From: Microvirga arabica
GTDB lineage: Bacteria; Pseudomonadota; Alphaproteobacteria; Rhizobiales; Beijerinckiaceae
NCBI RefSeq assembly: GCF_016811235.1
Contig: NZ_JAFBID010000004.1
Location: forward strand, 98,845 to 162,844
DNA length: 64,000 nucleotides
Direction: 5' to 3'
The notes under the pieces: generated by a model
What the model was told of the DNA's origin: nothing
The model's database searches: none
Seen by the model: the letters and a program-made list of their open reading frames with translations, nothing else
Position numbers and translations under genes: made by a program
Shown: positions 1 to 8,673 of the stretch, one piece after another
Position numbering within the stretch: the stretch's first letter is position 1
How the letters are laid out: each line of letters opens with the position of its first letter

Positions 1-247
1 TGATCGGTCCCGGCGCACTCTCTGTGACGTCTTTTGGACCGCTGTAGCCTGTTGTTGATCCGCTGGTCGTTCCTGCGCCCACCTGAGCCGTCTGAGCCTT
101 ATTGACACTTCCCTGGACAGGCGACGAACTGCCTTGTTCGGAACGGTCACTGCTCCTATTCGAGTTGCCTTGCGCAAGCACCGGCATGTGACTGAAGCCC
201 ATAATAGCAAAGCCGGCGACAATGAGTGGGCGAAAGGTCAGGCGCAT
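1..247 (-). CDS. Secreted Ser/Gly/Thr-rich small protein, cut by window edge
   Basis: Not recognised as a family. The ATG at 247 is preceded by a GAGG ribosome-binding site. The protein opens with a signal peptide (MRLTFRPLIVAGFAIMGFSH, then PVLAQG, cleavage probably after LAQ). It continues as a low-complexity stretch rich in Ser, Gly, Thr, Gln and Asn, typical of a disordered exported protein. It runs off the left end after 82 codons, so its C-terminus is unknown. It starts 2 bases after the stop of the diheme cytochrome gene at 250-1071, so the two are probably co-transcribed and translationally coupled. The signal peptide is seen; the export is inferred. Confidence 0.6.
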   Translation of the reverse strand, partial: MRLTFRPLIVAGFAIMGFSHMPVLAQGNSNRSSDRSEQGSSSPVQGSVNKAQTAQVGAGTTSGSTTGYSGPKDVTESAPGPI

Positions 248-249
248 CT

Positions 250-1071
250 TTACCTCGCCGAACTTGGACTGGGTGTCGGGGGCAGGGGAGCCGTCGATGC
301 TTGATGTTCAGCCTTCTCAGGGGTGACAGTTCGCGGGCGGATTGCTGCATAGTATTGAGAGACAGCGTGAATCTCGTCATCCGTCAAACGCTTGGCAATG
401 TTTTCCATGACGCCGAAGCCGTCTCCCTTGCGCTGTCCGGTTTTCCAAGCCTGCATCTGGCCCTCCAGGTACCTCGCGTACTGGCCCGCTAAATAGGGGT
501 AGGTCGGCGGTAGACCGACACCATCCGGGCCGTGACAGTTGATGCATCCTTGAACGCCGCGTGTCGCACTTCCGACTGCTGCAAGCGCGGCACCGTGCTG
601 CAGGATTTGAGGATCCACACGATCCACAGGTGGATAATCGGCCGCCTTCTGCGCAGCGTAATAGGCAGAGACGTCGCGCATCTGCTGGTCATTCAGCGCC
701 TTGGCGATGGGTGTCATTACCGCGTTTTGGCGCACACCTGACGCGTAGTCCTGCAGGGAGTCGAAGAGATACTTGTATGTTTGATCCGTCAGTCGGGGGA
801 ACACAGCTGCCTTGTCACCTTTGCCATCCATTCCATGGCACTGGAAGCATGCTCCCGCCTGCGGACTTATCGCGGGCGACCCGGGACCTGCATCTGGGCC
901 GGGTGGAACGGCATAGACTCCAACGACGACGGCGCGCCCTCTCTCGACATCGGCTCTGCCGATGTCGTACGCGGCGGCTTCCTCCATGCCACTCTGCGCC
1001 TCGAGCTCTGAGAAGGCTGAGGCACCGGCCATGAACACCAAAGCCGCGATTAGCAGATTTTGGGCGGACAC
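250..1071 (-). CDS. Diheme cytochrome c, c4-like, periplasmic
   Basis: A 273-residue electron carrier with two c-type heme sites: CFQCH near residue 75 and CINCH near residue 176, each followed by a cytochrome c fold of about 90 residues (YASGVRQNAVMTPIAKALND in the first half). The N-terminal hydrophobic stretch LLIAALVFMAGASAF is a signal peptide or anchor. I chose the GTG at 1071, which has a GAGGGGAAG ribosome-binding site; a longer reading from a TTG at 1137 would overlap the putative promoter at 1103-1127. It resembles the cytochrome of the GMC dehydrogenase operon (16081-16842), sharing the order heme site, PRL, NYASG-like motif and PVMSPIA-like motif. Its partner dehydrogenase is not in the window unless it lies beyond the left edge. 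Confidence 0.85.
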   Translation of the reverse strand: MSAQNLLIAALVFMAGASAFSELEAQSGMEEAAAYDIGRADVERGRAVVVGVYAVPPGPDAGPGSPAISPQAGACFQCHGMDGKGDKAAVFPRLTDQTYKYLFDSLQDYASGVRQNAVMTPIAKALNDQQMRDVSAYYAAQKAADYPPVDRVDPQILQHGAALAAVGSATRGVQGCINCHGPDGVGLPPTYPYLAGQYARYLEGQMQAWKTGQRKGDGFGVMENIAKRLTDDEIHAVSQYYAAIRPRTVTPEKAEHQASTAPLPPTPSPSSAR

Positions 1072-1102
1072 TCTCTTCCCCTCGGGACGTTCGTTGGGGT
1101 GC

Positions 1103-1127
1103 AACGGTAGGCTGAGGCGCCCGTTCC
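1103..1127 (-). promoter_or_regulatory. EcfG-type promoter motif before the diheme cytochrome gene
   Basis: On the minus strand this reads GGAAC, 17 bases, GTT, with a C just before GTT. This matches the alphaproteobacterial EcfG (sigma-EcfG) consensus GGAAC-N16/17-cGTT. The -10 part lies about 32 bases upstream of the GTG start at 1071. Assignment rests on consensus match and position only. Confidence 0.55.
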
Positions 1128-1281
1128 TGATCTGCAATGTTCAGGTTGATCCTTTTAGTACGGTGGCGGACAGACCTTTGTTCAACGGTTCAAAACCAAG
1201 AGCGGCCCGCGCAGTTCAATGAGACACTACGCTAAGGCGGAGCGCTACCCGGAGCCGAAGGTAGCCCTACCGGAAGATGCT

Positions 1282-1884
1282 ATGTTCGAGTGGATTACAA
1301 CCTTCATCGAAAGGACAGGGTACATTGGCATCGCGCTGCTGATGTTGGCAGAGAACCTGTTCCCGCCCATACCGTCTGAGGTGATTATGCCGCTCGCTGG
1401 TTTCACGGCGGCCCGCGGGGAGCTCCAGATTATGCTCGCCGTGCTGGCCGGCGTCATCGGCTCGGTCATCGGCACCTCCTTCTGGTATCTCCTCGGACGG
1501 TGGATCGGAATGCATCGTATGAAGTCCTTTGCGGCCCGCCATGGACGATGGCTCACTTTGACGCCGCAGGATCTGGACAGTGCCGAAGCGTTCTTCTCCC
1601 GCCACTGTGGGAAGGCAGTCTTCTTGGGACGTTTGGTCCCCGCGATACGGACCTTGATCTCAGTTCCCGCTGGTATGGTGGAGATGAGTTTCGGCCGCTT
1701 CCTGTTGTACTCGACGCTGGGCACCGTTCTCTGGACAACCCTCCTGGCCGGAGCAGGTTACGTGCTGGAGTCCCAATATCGTGTGGTGGCCGAATGGCTC
1801 GATCCTGTCACGAACGCGATCCTGGCCATTGCTGTGCTGTGGTATATCTACCGGGTAGCCACCTTCGGCTCAAAGGCCAGCTAA
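1282..1884 (+). CDS. DedA-family integral membrane protein
   Basis: A protein of about 200 residues with the DedA/SNARE-associated (VTT) pattern. An N-terminal re-entrant segment with the motif ENLFPPIPSEVIMPLAGF is followed by transmembrane segments with GSVIGTSFWYLLGR, then FLGRLVPAIRTLISVPAG and a final hydrophobic segment (ILAIAVLWYIYRV). DedA proteins sit in the inner membrane and are implicated in lipid-carrier (undecaprenyl phosphate, phospholipid) translocation and proton-motive-force homeostasis. The ATG at 1282 has GGAAG five bases upstream and starts exactly at the family N-terminus (MFEWI); an upstream ATG at 1219 lacks a ribosome-binding site. It stands alone. Confidence 0.9.
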   Translation: MFEWITTFIERTGYIGIALLMLAENLFPPIPSEVIMPLAGFTAARGELQIMLAVLAGVIGSVIGTSFWYLLGRWIGMHRMKSFAARHGRWLTLTPQDLDSAEAFFSRHCGKAVFLGRLVPAIRTLISVPAGMVEMSFGRFLLYSTLGTVLWTTLLAGAGYVLESQYRVVAEWLDPVTNAILAIAVLWYIYRVATFGSKAS

Positions 1885-2403
1885 CGCGCCTTGCTGAATT
1901 GGCAAAGCTAAGCCAATGGGCGTCCCTGCTGTAGGAGTTGGTGTCGCCAGAAGCATCGCACCGTTGCCTGTCCTGTGGGCCAACCTTTGCCCCCCTTCAT
2001 CACTTCTCGGAAGAGCATGTAAAACTCGCGAGAGACATACTCTCCCCCACTGCTCGGCGCAGGCCCTGACATCATCCGTTGGCCAAGTGTCTCAGCGCTG
2101 GGCCGGCCTCAGGGGTCAAGTTCCTTGGGAAACACCAACAGTGCCGTTGCCCGTCACAAGCAATCCGGCGCAGATCTGACCAAATCTCTCATGGTACGCA
2201 TCCGCTCAAAACTAAGTGCTCACGTTGCACCTTTAGTCCCAAGCGTGATCTAGCCGTTTCTGTTCCTGTACTTAGAATCTGATCACAGGGGATTGTTCTT
2301 CTCTTCCTCTGCTCCTGCCGATTTGGCCACGTTGCATGACAGGCAGGGAAATCTACACCGCGACATGGCTCCTCATCGCCGCAGAACCGATGTCGATGCT
2401 AGG
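1885..2403. other. Gene-free stretch
   Basis: No convincing reading frame, RNA gene or long inverted repeat was seen. Frames open in either strand lack ribosome-binding sites and have unremarkable composition. Confidence 0.5.
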
Positions 2404-2556
2404 CTAGCCCAAGACCAACAGGCCGACTAGCACCACAAGGATCAGACCAAGGGCACCACTGGGCCAGAGACCCCATGTACGGCTATATGGCCAAACCGGC
2501 ACAGTCGCGATGATGAACAAGACCACCACCAGGATTAGAATTGCGCTCAGCGGCAT
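2404..2556 (-). CDS. DUF3309-type 50-residue membrane protein
   Basis: A 50-residue protein that is almost all membrane: a first hydrophobic helix (SAILILVVVLFIIATVPVW), the central signature PYSRTWGLWPSG, and a second helix (LGLILVVLVGLLVLG). The W-P-x-S-R-x-W-G-x-x-P-S-G core is the hallmark of the DUF3309 family, which is common in Hyphomicrobiales and has no known function. The gene is short but complete, with ATG at 2556 and TAG at 2404-2406. Its ribosome-binding site is weak. Confidence 0.85.
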   Translation of the reverse strand: MPLSAILILVVVLFIIATVPVWPYSRTWGLWPSGALGLILVVLVGLLVLG

Positions 2557-2979
2557 CACGACTGACACTCCGCGTTGGTCGAACAGATATTAGCCCACTT
2601 CCCGGAATCCTGGAATCAGATCCGGAAGTGAGCGCCGGACGTGTCGAGGAAGTGACCGGCAAGCCCATGTCGGGCGGCCTAAGTGGTTCGGCGCAGAAGG
2701 CCCCTTGCCCGGTTGCTGGTTTCGCGGGTCGCTTGGAGGAGTACCTGCACATATCCTGCGGAGGTTGACACCTTGCTGGTGCTGCATGCAGCCACCCAGC
2801 ACCGCTATAATGGCGATGGGTTTGCAGCGCAACCAACGTAGGCGGCTCCTTGCAAGTTCCCAGTACCGCTAACGCGATATCCACCTTAGATGCTGGAGCC
2901 TAGATCTTGCGGCCAAATTGACGTCGAACATGTTTATACGGTCCGGTGGCCTCTGGGTGCCCCTTGCACCTCTCCTGAG
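2557..2979. other. Gene-free stretch
   Basis: Nothing supportable was found. Overlapping open frames on both strands lack ribosome-binding sites and recognisable composition. Confidence 0.45.
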
Positions 2980-3012
2980 ACGCGAGGGGCGGTGACATCC
3001 CGCCCCTCGCGT
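2980..3012 (-). terminator. Perfect 13-bp hairpin after the gene at 3046
   Basis: ACGCGAGGGGCGG (2980-2992) and its exact reverse complement (3000-3012) are separated by 7 bases. It lies 34 bases past the stop of the minus-strand gene 3046-3432. There is no strict U-run, so it may act as a transcript-stabilising or inefficient terminator. Confidence 0.55.
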
Positions 3013-3045
3013 TTGATCAGTGGGCTGAGTGGTCGAACAAGACCA

Positions 3046-3432
3046 TTACTGTTTGGGTGCAGTAGAGGCGCCCCCGGTCGAAGATCCAGAGGATCCACTC
3101 GGCGACCCGCTTGTGGCCCCAGTTGTCGCAGGTGCTCCAGTACGATCCATCGCAGGAGGATTGATGACGACCAGGATTTGGTCTCCATCCTTTGTCGAGC
3201 CCTGGACCAGGTACGTAGCATCAAGAATCCGGACGTTGGTGAAGCCTGCGTCCTTCATGACTTGGCGAACTTTATCCTGAGACATAGCTTTCGGCATCGC
3301 GTTCGATGCGGGCTGCGCTGATTGAGAGGACGATGACGAGGCGGGTGTCCCAGATTGGGACTGTGCAAGCGCTGCGGTGGACCCGAAGGCCAGTGCTGTT
3401 AGCACAGATGTCGTCAGTATCATATCATGCAT
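3046..3432 (-). CDS. Secreted small protein, Ser/Gly-rich tails with a compact core
   Basis: Not recognised with certainty. The 128 residues carry a signal peptide (MILTTSVLTALAFGSTAALA, cleaved near AQ) and a Ser/Gln/Pro-rich linker. A compact core of about 50 residues follows, reading KVRQVMKDAGFTNVRILDAT and then YLVQGSTKDGDQILVVINPP, after which comes a Ser/Gly/Thr-rich tail. The core resembles the small alpha/beta stress or PepSY-like modules found in exported rhizobial proteins, but this is only a resemblance. GAGGAAAG lies 7 bases before the ATG at 3432. A GGAAC-N17-GTT motif is about 220 bases upstream. Confidence 0.75.
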   Translation of the reverse strand: MHDMILTTSVLTALAFGSTAALAQSQSGTPASSSSSQSAQPASNAMPKAMSQDKVRQVMKDAGFTNVRILDATYLVQGSTKDGDQILVVINPPAMDRTGAPATTGATSGSPSGSSGSSTGGASTAPKQ

Positions 3433-4377
3433 TGTAAGCTTTCCTCTTCGTCTTTCGATCTCGTACGGCTCACAGAAGGTAGGACATCCTAATTCCTGAC
3501 CCCCGCACGATTCATTGGACTGTCCAGTCCGGAACCAGTGCCAACCATTTTCAAGCGGCGGCTGGTTCCCTTCGGGTTGGAAGCTGTCGGTTGGAGCCCT
3601 TTAAGGGGCCGTTCGCGACAGTTGGCACCGGCAATGGCACCTGATCAGTGAACAGACCCGCATGGGGGACGTTCCTGTCGAATGCGCGAAGAAAGTACGC
3701 TGACGGACCAGTGCTGCCCGAAACATACGGACCCGGATAACACGTGATCACGACATCAACATCGTGAAATTGTCCGGAACGGCGCCGAGAAGCTGTGCGA
3801 ATCAAGCAATGTGGAAGCGAGCAATCGTTGAGCCAAAGTTTCTCCGCCGACCTGCTCGCGCCTCCTGCTGACGAGATACCCATCGTGGTTTGTGAAGTTG
3901 TACGCTGAATGAAAGCGCCCCTAGATTTAGCATCGGGATCATATCAGGATAGACGTGACCGCGGGTTCAATCGACCTCGCGTCTGTCGCGATCCTTTCAG
4001 GTGTTTGATGGAAATTGGCGCTAGGTGAGCCGTTACCGTCGGAGCAAATTCAACCCGAATGCGTACATTGGGGATCCACTCCGCCCCTTGCTCCCATGGG
4101 TGTGGTCGGTGTCGGCAATCAGCCGGATTCGTAGCGATAGGTCAGGAAGATCTCCTTTCGTTCCACCGTGCACCGGTCCGGTCTGGCCATAGAAGCCGCA
4201 GCAAACCAAGGTTGAGGCGCACATCATACCGGCTAAGATCCGACTAACGGATTGGCCACGTCACTTGTGCGAAGCCGCTTCTGAGCTCGACGCCCTGATC
4301 CAAACCGCCTGTTGGGCTCTATGTCACCGAGAGTAAGGCTAGCTCCAATGCGGCTGCCAATCGCCCGCAGCCATGCC
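3433..4377. other. Long gene-poor stretch
   Basis: About 0.9 kb with no gene I can support apart from the promoter-like motif at 3651-3675. The open frames at 3551-3883 and 4033-4227 (minus) have odd composition and no ribosome-binding site. Confidence 0.45.
3651..3675 (-). promoter_or_regulatory. EcfG-type promoter motif
   Basis: The minus strand reads GGAAC-N17-GTT. The next gene downstream on that strand is the secreted protein at 3046-3432, about 220 bases away, which would mean a long leader. It could be a chance match. Confidence 0.35.
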
Positions 4378-5103
4378 TCACTCCTCTGCAGAGCAAATCC
4401 AGCCACTTTCGTTGTCATCGCAGCGATAGATCTGCTGCCCCGTGTTAGCCAAACCTTCATTAACTGGGGTCGACCCAGTTTCGCGGGGAGTATCGTCCCG
4501 GGAGGCTAACGCGGACAGTTGCTCCTCAAGAGCAACCAGCTCACTCCGTCGTGACGCCAGCTGGTTCGCAAATCCTGCGAGTTGCTGCTGCAGGGCCGCG
4601 GACCGCTCCCGCGCCTCGTTTATTTCCGCCATGACGCGATCCCGGCTCACCGTGATCTCGCCGACCGCTCTTACCATTTCCGCCCGACGACGCTCCAACT
4701 CAGCTAGCTCCTCCCGTGCCGCGGTGAGATCCTGTTGAACGTCTGCCTGAGCCTGCCGGGACTCCTGAAGCCGCCGATCTGCTGCCTCCGCTTCACTGCG
4801 GATAGTGGCTAATGCCTGGACGGTTTTCTCCTGCTGCTGTTTAAGACTCGCCAAGTCCGCGCGCGCAATGCTGATCTGGCTCTGGAGGCTTTCAGCGGTT
4901 CCTGCCGTGCGCCTCAGTTCTTCCAGCTGGCTGACGGCGACCTGGTGAGTGGCTTCGAGCTGCTGGATACGTTCGTTGAGATATGCCTCTTGACGCGAGC
5001 TGAACCCAATCGACCAGATTGCTACGATCCAGCCGACCGCCGCCACAGCGGCAATGGCAATGAAGCTCGGTCTTCTAGAAATCTGCGAAACTCCATTGGA
5101 CAT
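4378..5103 (-). CDS. Membrane-anchored long coiled-coil protein
   Basis: A 241-residue protein, not assigned to a family. A short cytoplasmic N-terminus is followed by one transmembrane helix (FIAIAAVAAVGWIVAIWSIG). About 150 residues of continuous coiled coil then carry heptad-like Leu/Ala spacing and many Glu/Arg/Gln (EELAELERRRAEMVRAVGEI and similar). The tail is short and carries two cysteines (YRCDDNESGWICSAEE). The ATG at 5103 puts the helix near residue 15; an upstream start at 5172 adds 23 residues of unlikely composition. Architecture suggests a periplasmic spacer or septum/envelope scaffold. The gene at 52888-53490 has a similar helix-plus-coil design but no clear sequence identity. 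Confidence 0.75.
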   Translation of the reverse strand: MSNGVSQISRRPSFIAIAAVAAVGWIVAIWSIGFSSRQEAYLNERIQQLEATHQVAVSQLEELRRTAGTAESLQSQISIARADLASLKQQQEKTVQALATIRSEAEAADRRLQESRQAQADVQQDLTAAREELAELERRRAEMVRAVGEITVSRDRVMAEINEARERSAALQQQLAGFANQLASRRSELVALEEQLSALASRDDTPRETGSTPVNEGLANTGQQIYRCDDNESGWICSAEE

Positions 5104-5251
5104 GGCGCACCTGAGAGCGGTCTCCTGGCAAACAATGGACGTGGCACTCAGCCAGTTCCTGACTAGAGACACCCTCGGTACGCCAGTGATCCGACTTCCG
5201 CGTGTAGCGCCGTCCTCGCACCTGCAGACGCAGCTGCTATGCCCGAGCCGA

Positions 5252-5728
5252 TCAGGTTGCCGCAGGCACGACTATCAGGAACCCGCTCGATGCAGGGTTC
5301 GGTATGCTATTCGGTTGGAAGCAAGAGAAGTAGTACTCGCCGGGCGCCGGAGTCCGCAGAAGGACCCTCACTGTACTCTTGGGTGCAACGAGAAATCCTC
5401 CCTTCACCAAATCCATGACGAAGCCGGCGGACTCGATGTGCTGCGATGCCTTGAAGAACTGGGGCGCAACGAACATGATGGGGAACTCAGAACGATTGAT
5501 AACCCTCAAGTCAAGAGGATCCCGCGCTGGCAGTCGGGCCCGTGGCGGACCGCACTGCACGTCACTGTTGACCGTGTTCATTGTGATTTCGACAGGCGTC
5601 GCAATTTCGCCGCCGACCGCAGGTGAGCGTGGTACCTGACCGGAGGCTCCTTTCCCAGCCGCGGTTAGAACTGCCACAGGCCCAAGAAACAGTGTGGCGA
5701 GCTTTAGCGCATGATTCATTCTACCCAT
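5252..5728 (-). CDS. Exported cupredoxin-like protein lacking the usual copper ligands
   Basis: A 158-residue exported protein. The signal peptide is MNHALKLATLFLGPVAVLTA. The mature part has a beta-rich cupredoxin-like fold pattern: VEITMNTV, LDLRVINRSEFPIMF, STVRVLLRTPAPGEYYFSCF, GFLIVVP. In EfeO-type cupredoxins the C-terminal loop reads C-x-x-H with a later Met. Here the Cys is followed by FQPN and neither His nor Met is seen, so copper binding is doubtful. The ATG at 5728 has GAGG nine bases upstream. It may be a structural or ligand-binding relative. The family call is moderate. Confidence 0.7.
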   Translation of the reverse strand: MGRMNHALKLATLFLGPVAVLTAAGKGASGQVPRSPAVGGEIATPVEITMNTVNSDVQCGPPRARLPARDPLDLRVINRSEFPIMFVAPQFFKASQHIESAGFVMDLVKGGFLVAPKSTVRVLLRTPAPGEYYFSCFQPNSIPNPASSGFLIVVPAAT

Positions 5729-5961
5729 GGAAGTATACCTCAGTGACGCCAGGGATCGTCTGGGGCCCGCCGAAGATGATCGCCGGTGCCGCGGGTAATA
5801 TCTTCGATACGGCCCTTGGTTCGGCTCATGGAGGCTCTTGGTCCGGTGGTGTACAAACAACCGTAGTTACGGCTGATCTCCGTCAGCCTGCTTTGAGGGA
5901 ACCTGGAAGGATCAGCAGAATTTCCCGGTGACACTGGACCTTACATTGAGAGGACTTCAAC

Positions 5962-6681
5962 ATGGCCGATCGAAACCGGAGCTCCAACAGCGGTTATCGA
6001 GCTGCCGACGAAGGTCTTAACGGATATCTCCGGAACGAGTACCGCGCCGACGAGGGAGCCTACCTTGAGCGGCGTCCTGCCTATGCACGTTCCGGAGAAG
6101 GCGAAGAGGATCCATGGTTCTTGGACCCAAGGCTGCCAGGCAGTTACTATGAAGAGAGAAGCTTCCCCGGTCCCAGATGGGCAGCCGCTCGCGCAGAACC
6201 GCTTCGCCGAGAACAGGGCGAAGCTGAGCGCCGGACTCGCAGGACCTCACCGCGCAGCGCAAGAGATCACTTCGGGAACGCGCGATATGGTACCTCCGTT
6301 CTAAGCGGCACTGCTGGCCAGTCCAGCAAGCGGGACCGCGAGGCCGCGCACAAGCTCTTCCGCGCCGCCGGAGCGTTCTACGAAGACCTGACCAGGGCTG
6401 TTGGCCTGGAGAGCCATGACGATCTCCGGCAGGATTACAGCGGACGCGGGCCCCGCAACTTCCGGCGCCCGGACGGACGGATCCTTGACGATGTAGGCCA
6501 ACGGCTCACTGAAGACGGGTACGTCGACGCGTCTGACATCGAGGTCTCAGTCCAGGACCAAGAGGTGACACTCTCCGGAACAGTTTCGACACTCTTCGAG
6601 AAGCGCCGGGCGGAGGATATCGCCGACTCCGTGTCGGGAGTGACACATGTTCAGAACAACCTGCGTGTTCGACCGCGTTGA
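5962..6681 (+). CDS. BON-domain protein with long charged N-terminus
   Basis: A 239-residue protein. Residues 1-165 are hydrophilic, rich in Arg, Glu, Gly and Tyr, with no signal peptide. The C-terminal 70 residues form a BON domain (ILDDVGQRLTEDGYVDASDI, then VTLSGTVSTLFEKRRAEDIA and SVSGVTHVQNNLRV). The stretch YSGRGPRNFRRPDGRI just before BON is typical of a cytoplasmic rhizobial BON family. BON domains bind phospholipid or act in osmotic stress; here the location is probably cytoplasmic. A GAGGAC ribosome-binding site precedes the ATG. Confidence 0.85.
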   Translation: MADRNRSSNSGYRAADEGLNGYLRNEYRADEGAYLERRPAYARSGEGEEDPWFLDPRLPGSYYEERSFPGPRWAAARAEPLRREQGEAERRTRRTSPRSARDHFGNARYGTSVLSGTAGQSSKRDREAAHKLFRAAGAFYEDLTRAVGLESHDDLRQDYSGRGPRNFRRPDGRILDDVGQRLTEDGYVDASDIEVSVQDQEVTLSGTVSTLFEKRRAEDIADSVSGVTHVQNNLRVRPR

Positions 6682-6876
6682 AGATCCGGCAGCGAGCGTG
6701 TGAACTTGAGGCAAGAGGTCGCTCAACAGACATCAGCAATCACCGACTAACAGGATCGCGAACCGCACGGTCCGCTGGCGTACCACGTCTTTCTACGTTC
6801 CCAGGAACGGCTCGTGTATTCACGGACTTCGTCATAGGTCGACTGATTAACCGACTAGAGGTCAGAAGGTCAGAAC

Positions 6877-7647
6877 ATGCTTCTCAGAACATCAAGTCTC
6901 AAGAACTTGTCGATCGCCGCTCGGGACGGTGAGATCGGCAACATCAATGACCTCTTGTTCGAGGACGACACCTGGCGAGCTCGCTGGCTGGTCGTAAGCA
7001 CCGGATCATGGCTTTTTGGCCGTAAGGTGTTGCTTCCAGCCTCTCACGTGGCTCCCTCCAAACCCGGCGCGACCTCAATCGTCGTCGATTTGACAAAAGA
7101 GCAGGTAGAGAGCAGCCCAGGAAGCGGTGTCGATTTGCCGGTTTCTCGTCAGATGGAGACGTCAATCTATGAGTCCTACGGGTGGACGCCCTACTGGGCA
7201 GCCCACGGCATGGCCTACGCGTCGACAACTGCTTTTCCCGTGTTCCCTGTAGCCCCCATCCCGGCGGCGCCAGGCGCACCCGCCGTGGGTCCTGTTCCCG
7301 TGGACGGCACCCACGGCGGGAGCCGCGGTCACGAGCAGCCGAGTGGCGATCCTCATCTTCGCAGCGCCAAAGAGGTGACCGGATACTATGTTCGTGCGGC
7401 GGACGGCGATATCGGGCACGTCGAAGACCTTCTGGTCGATGGGAGCAACTGGTTGATACGGTATTTGATCGTGGACACAAAAAATTGGTGGTCCGGCAAG
7501 ATGGTTCTCGTCACGACAGAATGGATCGATGACATCTCCTGGACCGACGAAACTGTGCAAACCTCTCAAGCGCGTGATGAAATCAAGCGCGCGCCGGAAT
7601 ACAATCCGGCCCTGCCCATAGATCGTATCTCAGGAAGTCCCGCCTAG
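6877..7647 (+). CDS. Cytoplasmic protein with two PRC-barrel domains
   Basis: A 256-residue protein. PRC-barrel domain one is at residues 1-75 (KNLSIAARDGEIGNINDLLF, WRARWLVVSTGSWLFGRKVL). A Pro/Ala/Gly linker follows (residues 110-155), then PRC-barrel domain two at about 165-235 (EVTGYYVRAADGDIGHVEDL, WLIRYLIVDTKNWWSGKMVL). It has no signal peptide, unlike most PRC proteins of this window. The two-domain layout matches a widespread bacterial stress-related family often encoded near BON and CsbD-like genes. PRC barrels are small beta-barrels that bind protein or cofactor partners; the partner here is unknown. AAGG precedes the ATG. Confidence 0.85.
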   Translation: MLLRTSSLKNLSIAARDGEIGNINDLLFEDDTWRARWLVVSTGSWLFGRKVLLPASHVAPSKPGATSIVVDLTKEQVESSPGSGVDLPVSRQMETSIYESYGWTPYWAAHGMAYASTTAFPVFPVAPIPAAPGAPAVGPVPVDGTHGGSRGHEQPSGDPHLRSAKEVTGYYVRAADGDIGHVEDLLVDGSNWLIRYLIVDTKNWWSGKMVLVTTEWIDDISWTDETVQTSQARDEIKRAPEYNPALPIDRISGSPA

Positions 7648-8190
7648 TCAGGCTCAACTTCCGGGATGCTATGCGATCGAACAAAGCCCCGCGCATTTGG
7701 CCTTCTCGGCGGGAGCAGGCATGTAGGAACGTACGCGCTCGCGCCGACGCTCTCCGGCGGCGAGCTTACAACTAGAGAGATCTCGCCGCGCCTGAACGAA
7801 AACAAAAGCTGATCCAGTTTCACAAGATCAGCTCTCCGTCCTCGAACTGCACTGCTCCTCTAGCCAATCCCAACTGACGTCATAATGGCGGAGTTTCACC
7901 TGTAAAGAGAGTGATACTAACATTCTCGGCCTTCTCATCGAACGAAGTATAATCACTGTGCCTTGGCCTTTATACAACGGCAAGGGTAACGATGCGAAAC
8001 AGAACTGCTCGGCCCGGACGGCGGCGTAGATCTGCTCAGGGACGTACAACCACCGCACGGAGGCCAGCAACTCAAGATGCAAGGAATGGCTTACCTGCCG
8101 CAGAATAGCGTTCGCTAAGGTCAGGCATGGACCGAAGTTGCGTGGGTCCTGCTCACTGGAAGCATGGTACATGCTTCCAGCGACGAACAT
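7648..8190. other. Gene-poor stretch
   Basis: No supported gene. A 120-codon minus frame (7828-8190) directly follows the PRC gene but has no recognisable domain, ribosome-binding site or clear coding bias. Confidence 0.4.
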
Positions 8191-8673
8191 TTACCTTCGC
8201 CTTACATTGATGATCTCCGAGTCTGCTAACTCGCGATACTTGTGGTCATTCACGTCCCAGTCGGACACCGCTTCGAGCTCTGCCTCAGTGAGGCCTGGAA
8301 CGACAAGGCGTCCACCCTGAACGTACACGCGATCCACTGGAAGAGGGAACTCCTTATCACCTAAGCCCACAAGGCCGCCACGTTCAAGCACGAGGAATGT
8401 CCGTCCATCAGTCACATTCAGAACGATCCGCCTCACGCTTCCAAGCCTCTCACCACGAGGAGTATAGATGTCGCGGCGCTCGACTTGTCCTACACGCATA
8501 GCTTGTTCGGGAAGGACGGCATTATCCTGAGCCCGCGAAATGTTTACCTGGGCCTGGAGCGCCGACGGCGTAAGCTTGCCCTCGCCCCTGTCCGAGGCGG
8601 TCTGAGCCAGGGCAACGCCTGGACTTAGCAAACCGGTGCCGAGCAATGCCGCGACAAGAGACCCTTTCATCAT
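8191..8673 (-). CDS. Exported single PRC-barrel protein
   Basis: A 160-residue protein. The signal peptide is MMKGSLVAALLGTGLLSPGV, cleaved after ALA-Q. The mature part holds one PRC barrel (residues 65-140: RRDIYTPRGERLGSVRRIVL, FLVLERGGLVGLGDKEFPLP). It closes with LTEAELEAVSDWDVNDHKYR, which is nearly the same as the end of the third PRC domain of the gene at 33286-35004 (LTEAEVEAIDDWDFN). The two are therefore close paralogues. The ATG at 8673 has GAGGAG six bases upstream. An EcfG-type motif lies 116 bases upstream. Confidence 0.85.
   Translation of the reverse strand: MMKGSLVAALLGTGLLSPGVALAQTASDRGEGKLTPSALQAQVNISRAQDNAVLPEQAMRVGQVERRDIYTPRGERLGSVRRIVLNVTDGRTFLVLERGGLVGLGDKEFPLPVDRVYVQGGRLVVPGLTEAELEAVSDWDVNDHKYRELADSEIINVRRR

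Noticed and set aside
1072..1137. Longer start (TTG at 1137) for the diheme cytochrome
   Set aside because: The GTG at 1071 has a better ribosome-binding site and the longer reading would run through the putative promoter.
3551..3883. A 110-codon minus frame
   Set aside because: No ribosome-binding site and no recognisable pattern.
7828..8190. A 120-codon minus frame following the PRC gene
   Set aside because: It starts next to the PRC stop but has no ribosome-binding site, domain or signal peptide; composition is not gene-like.
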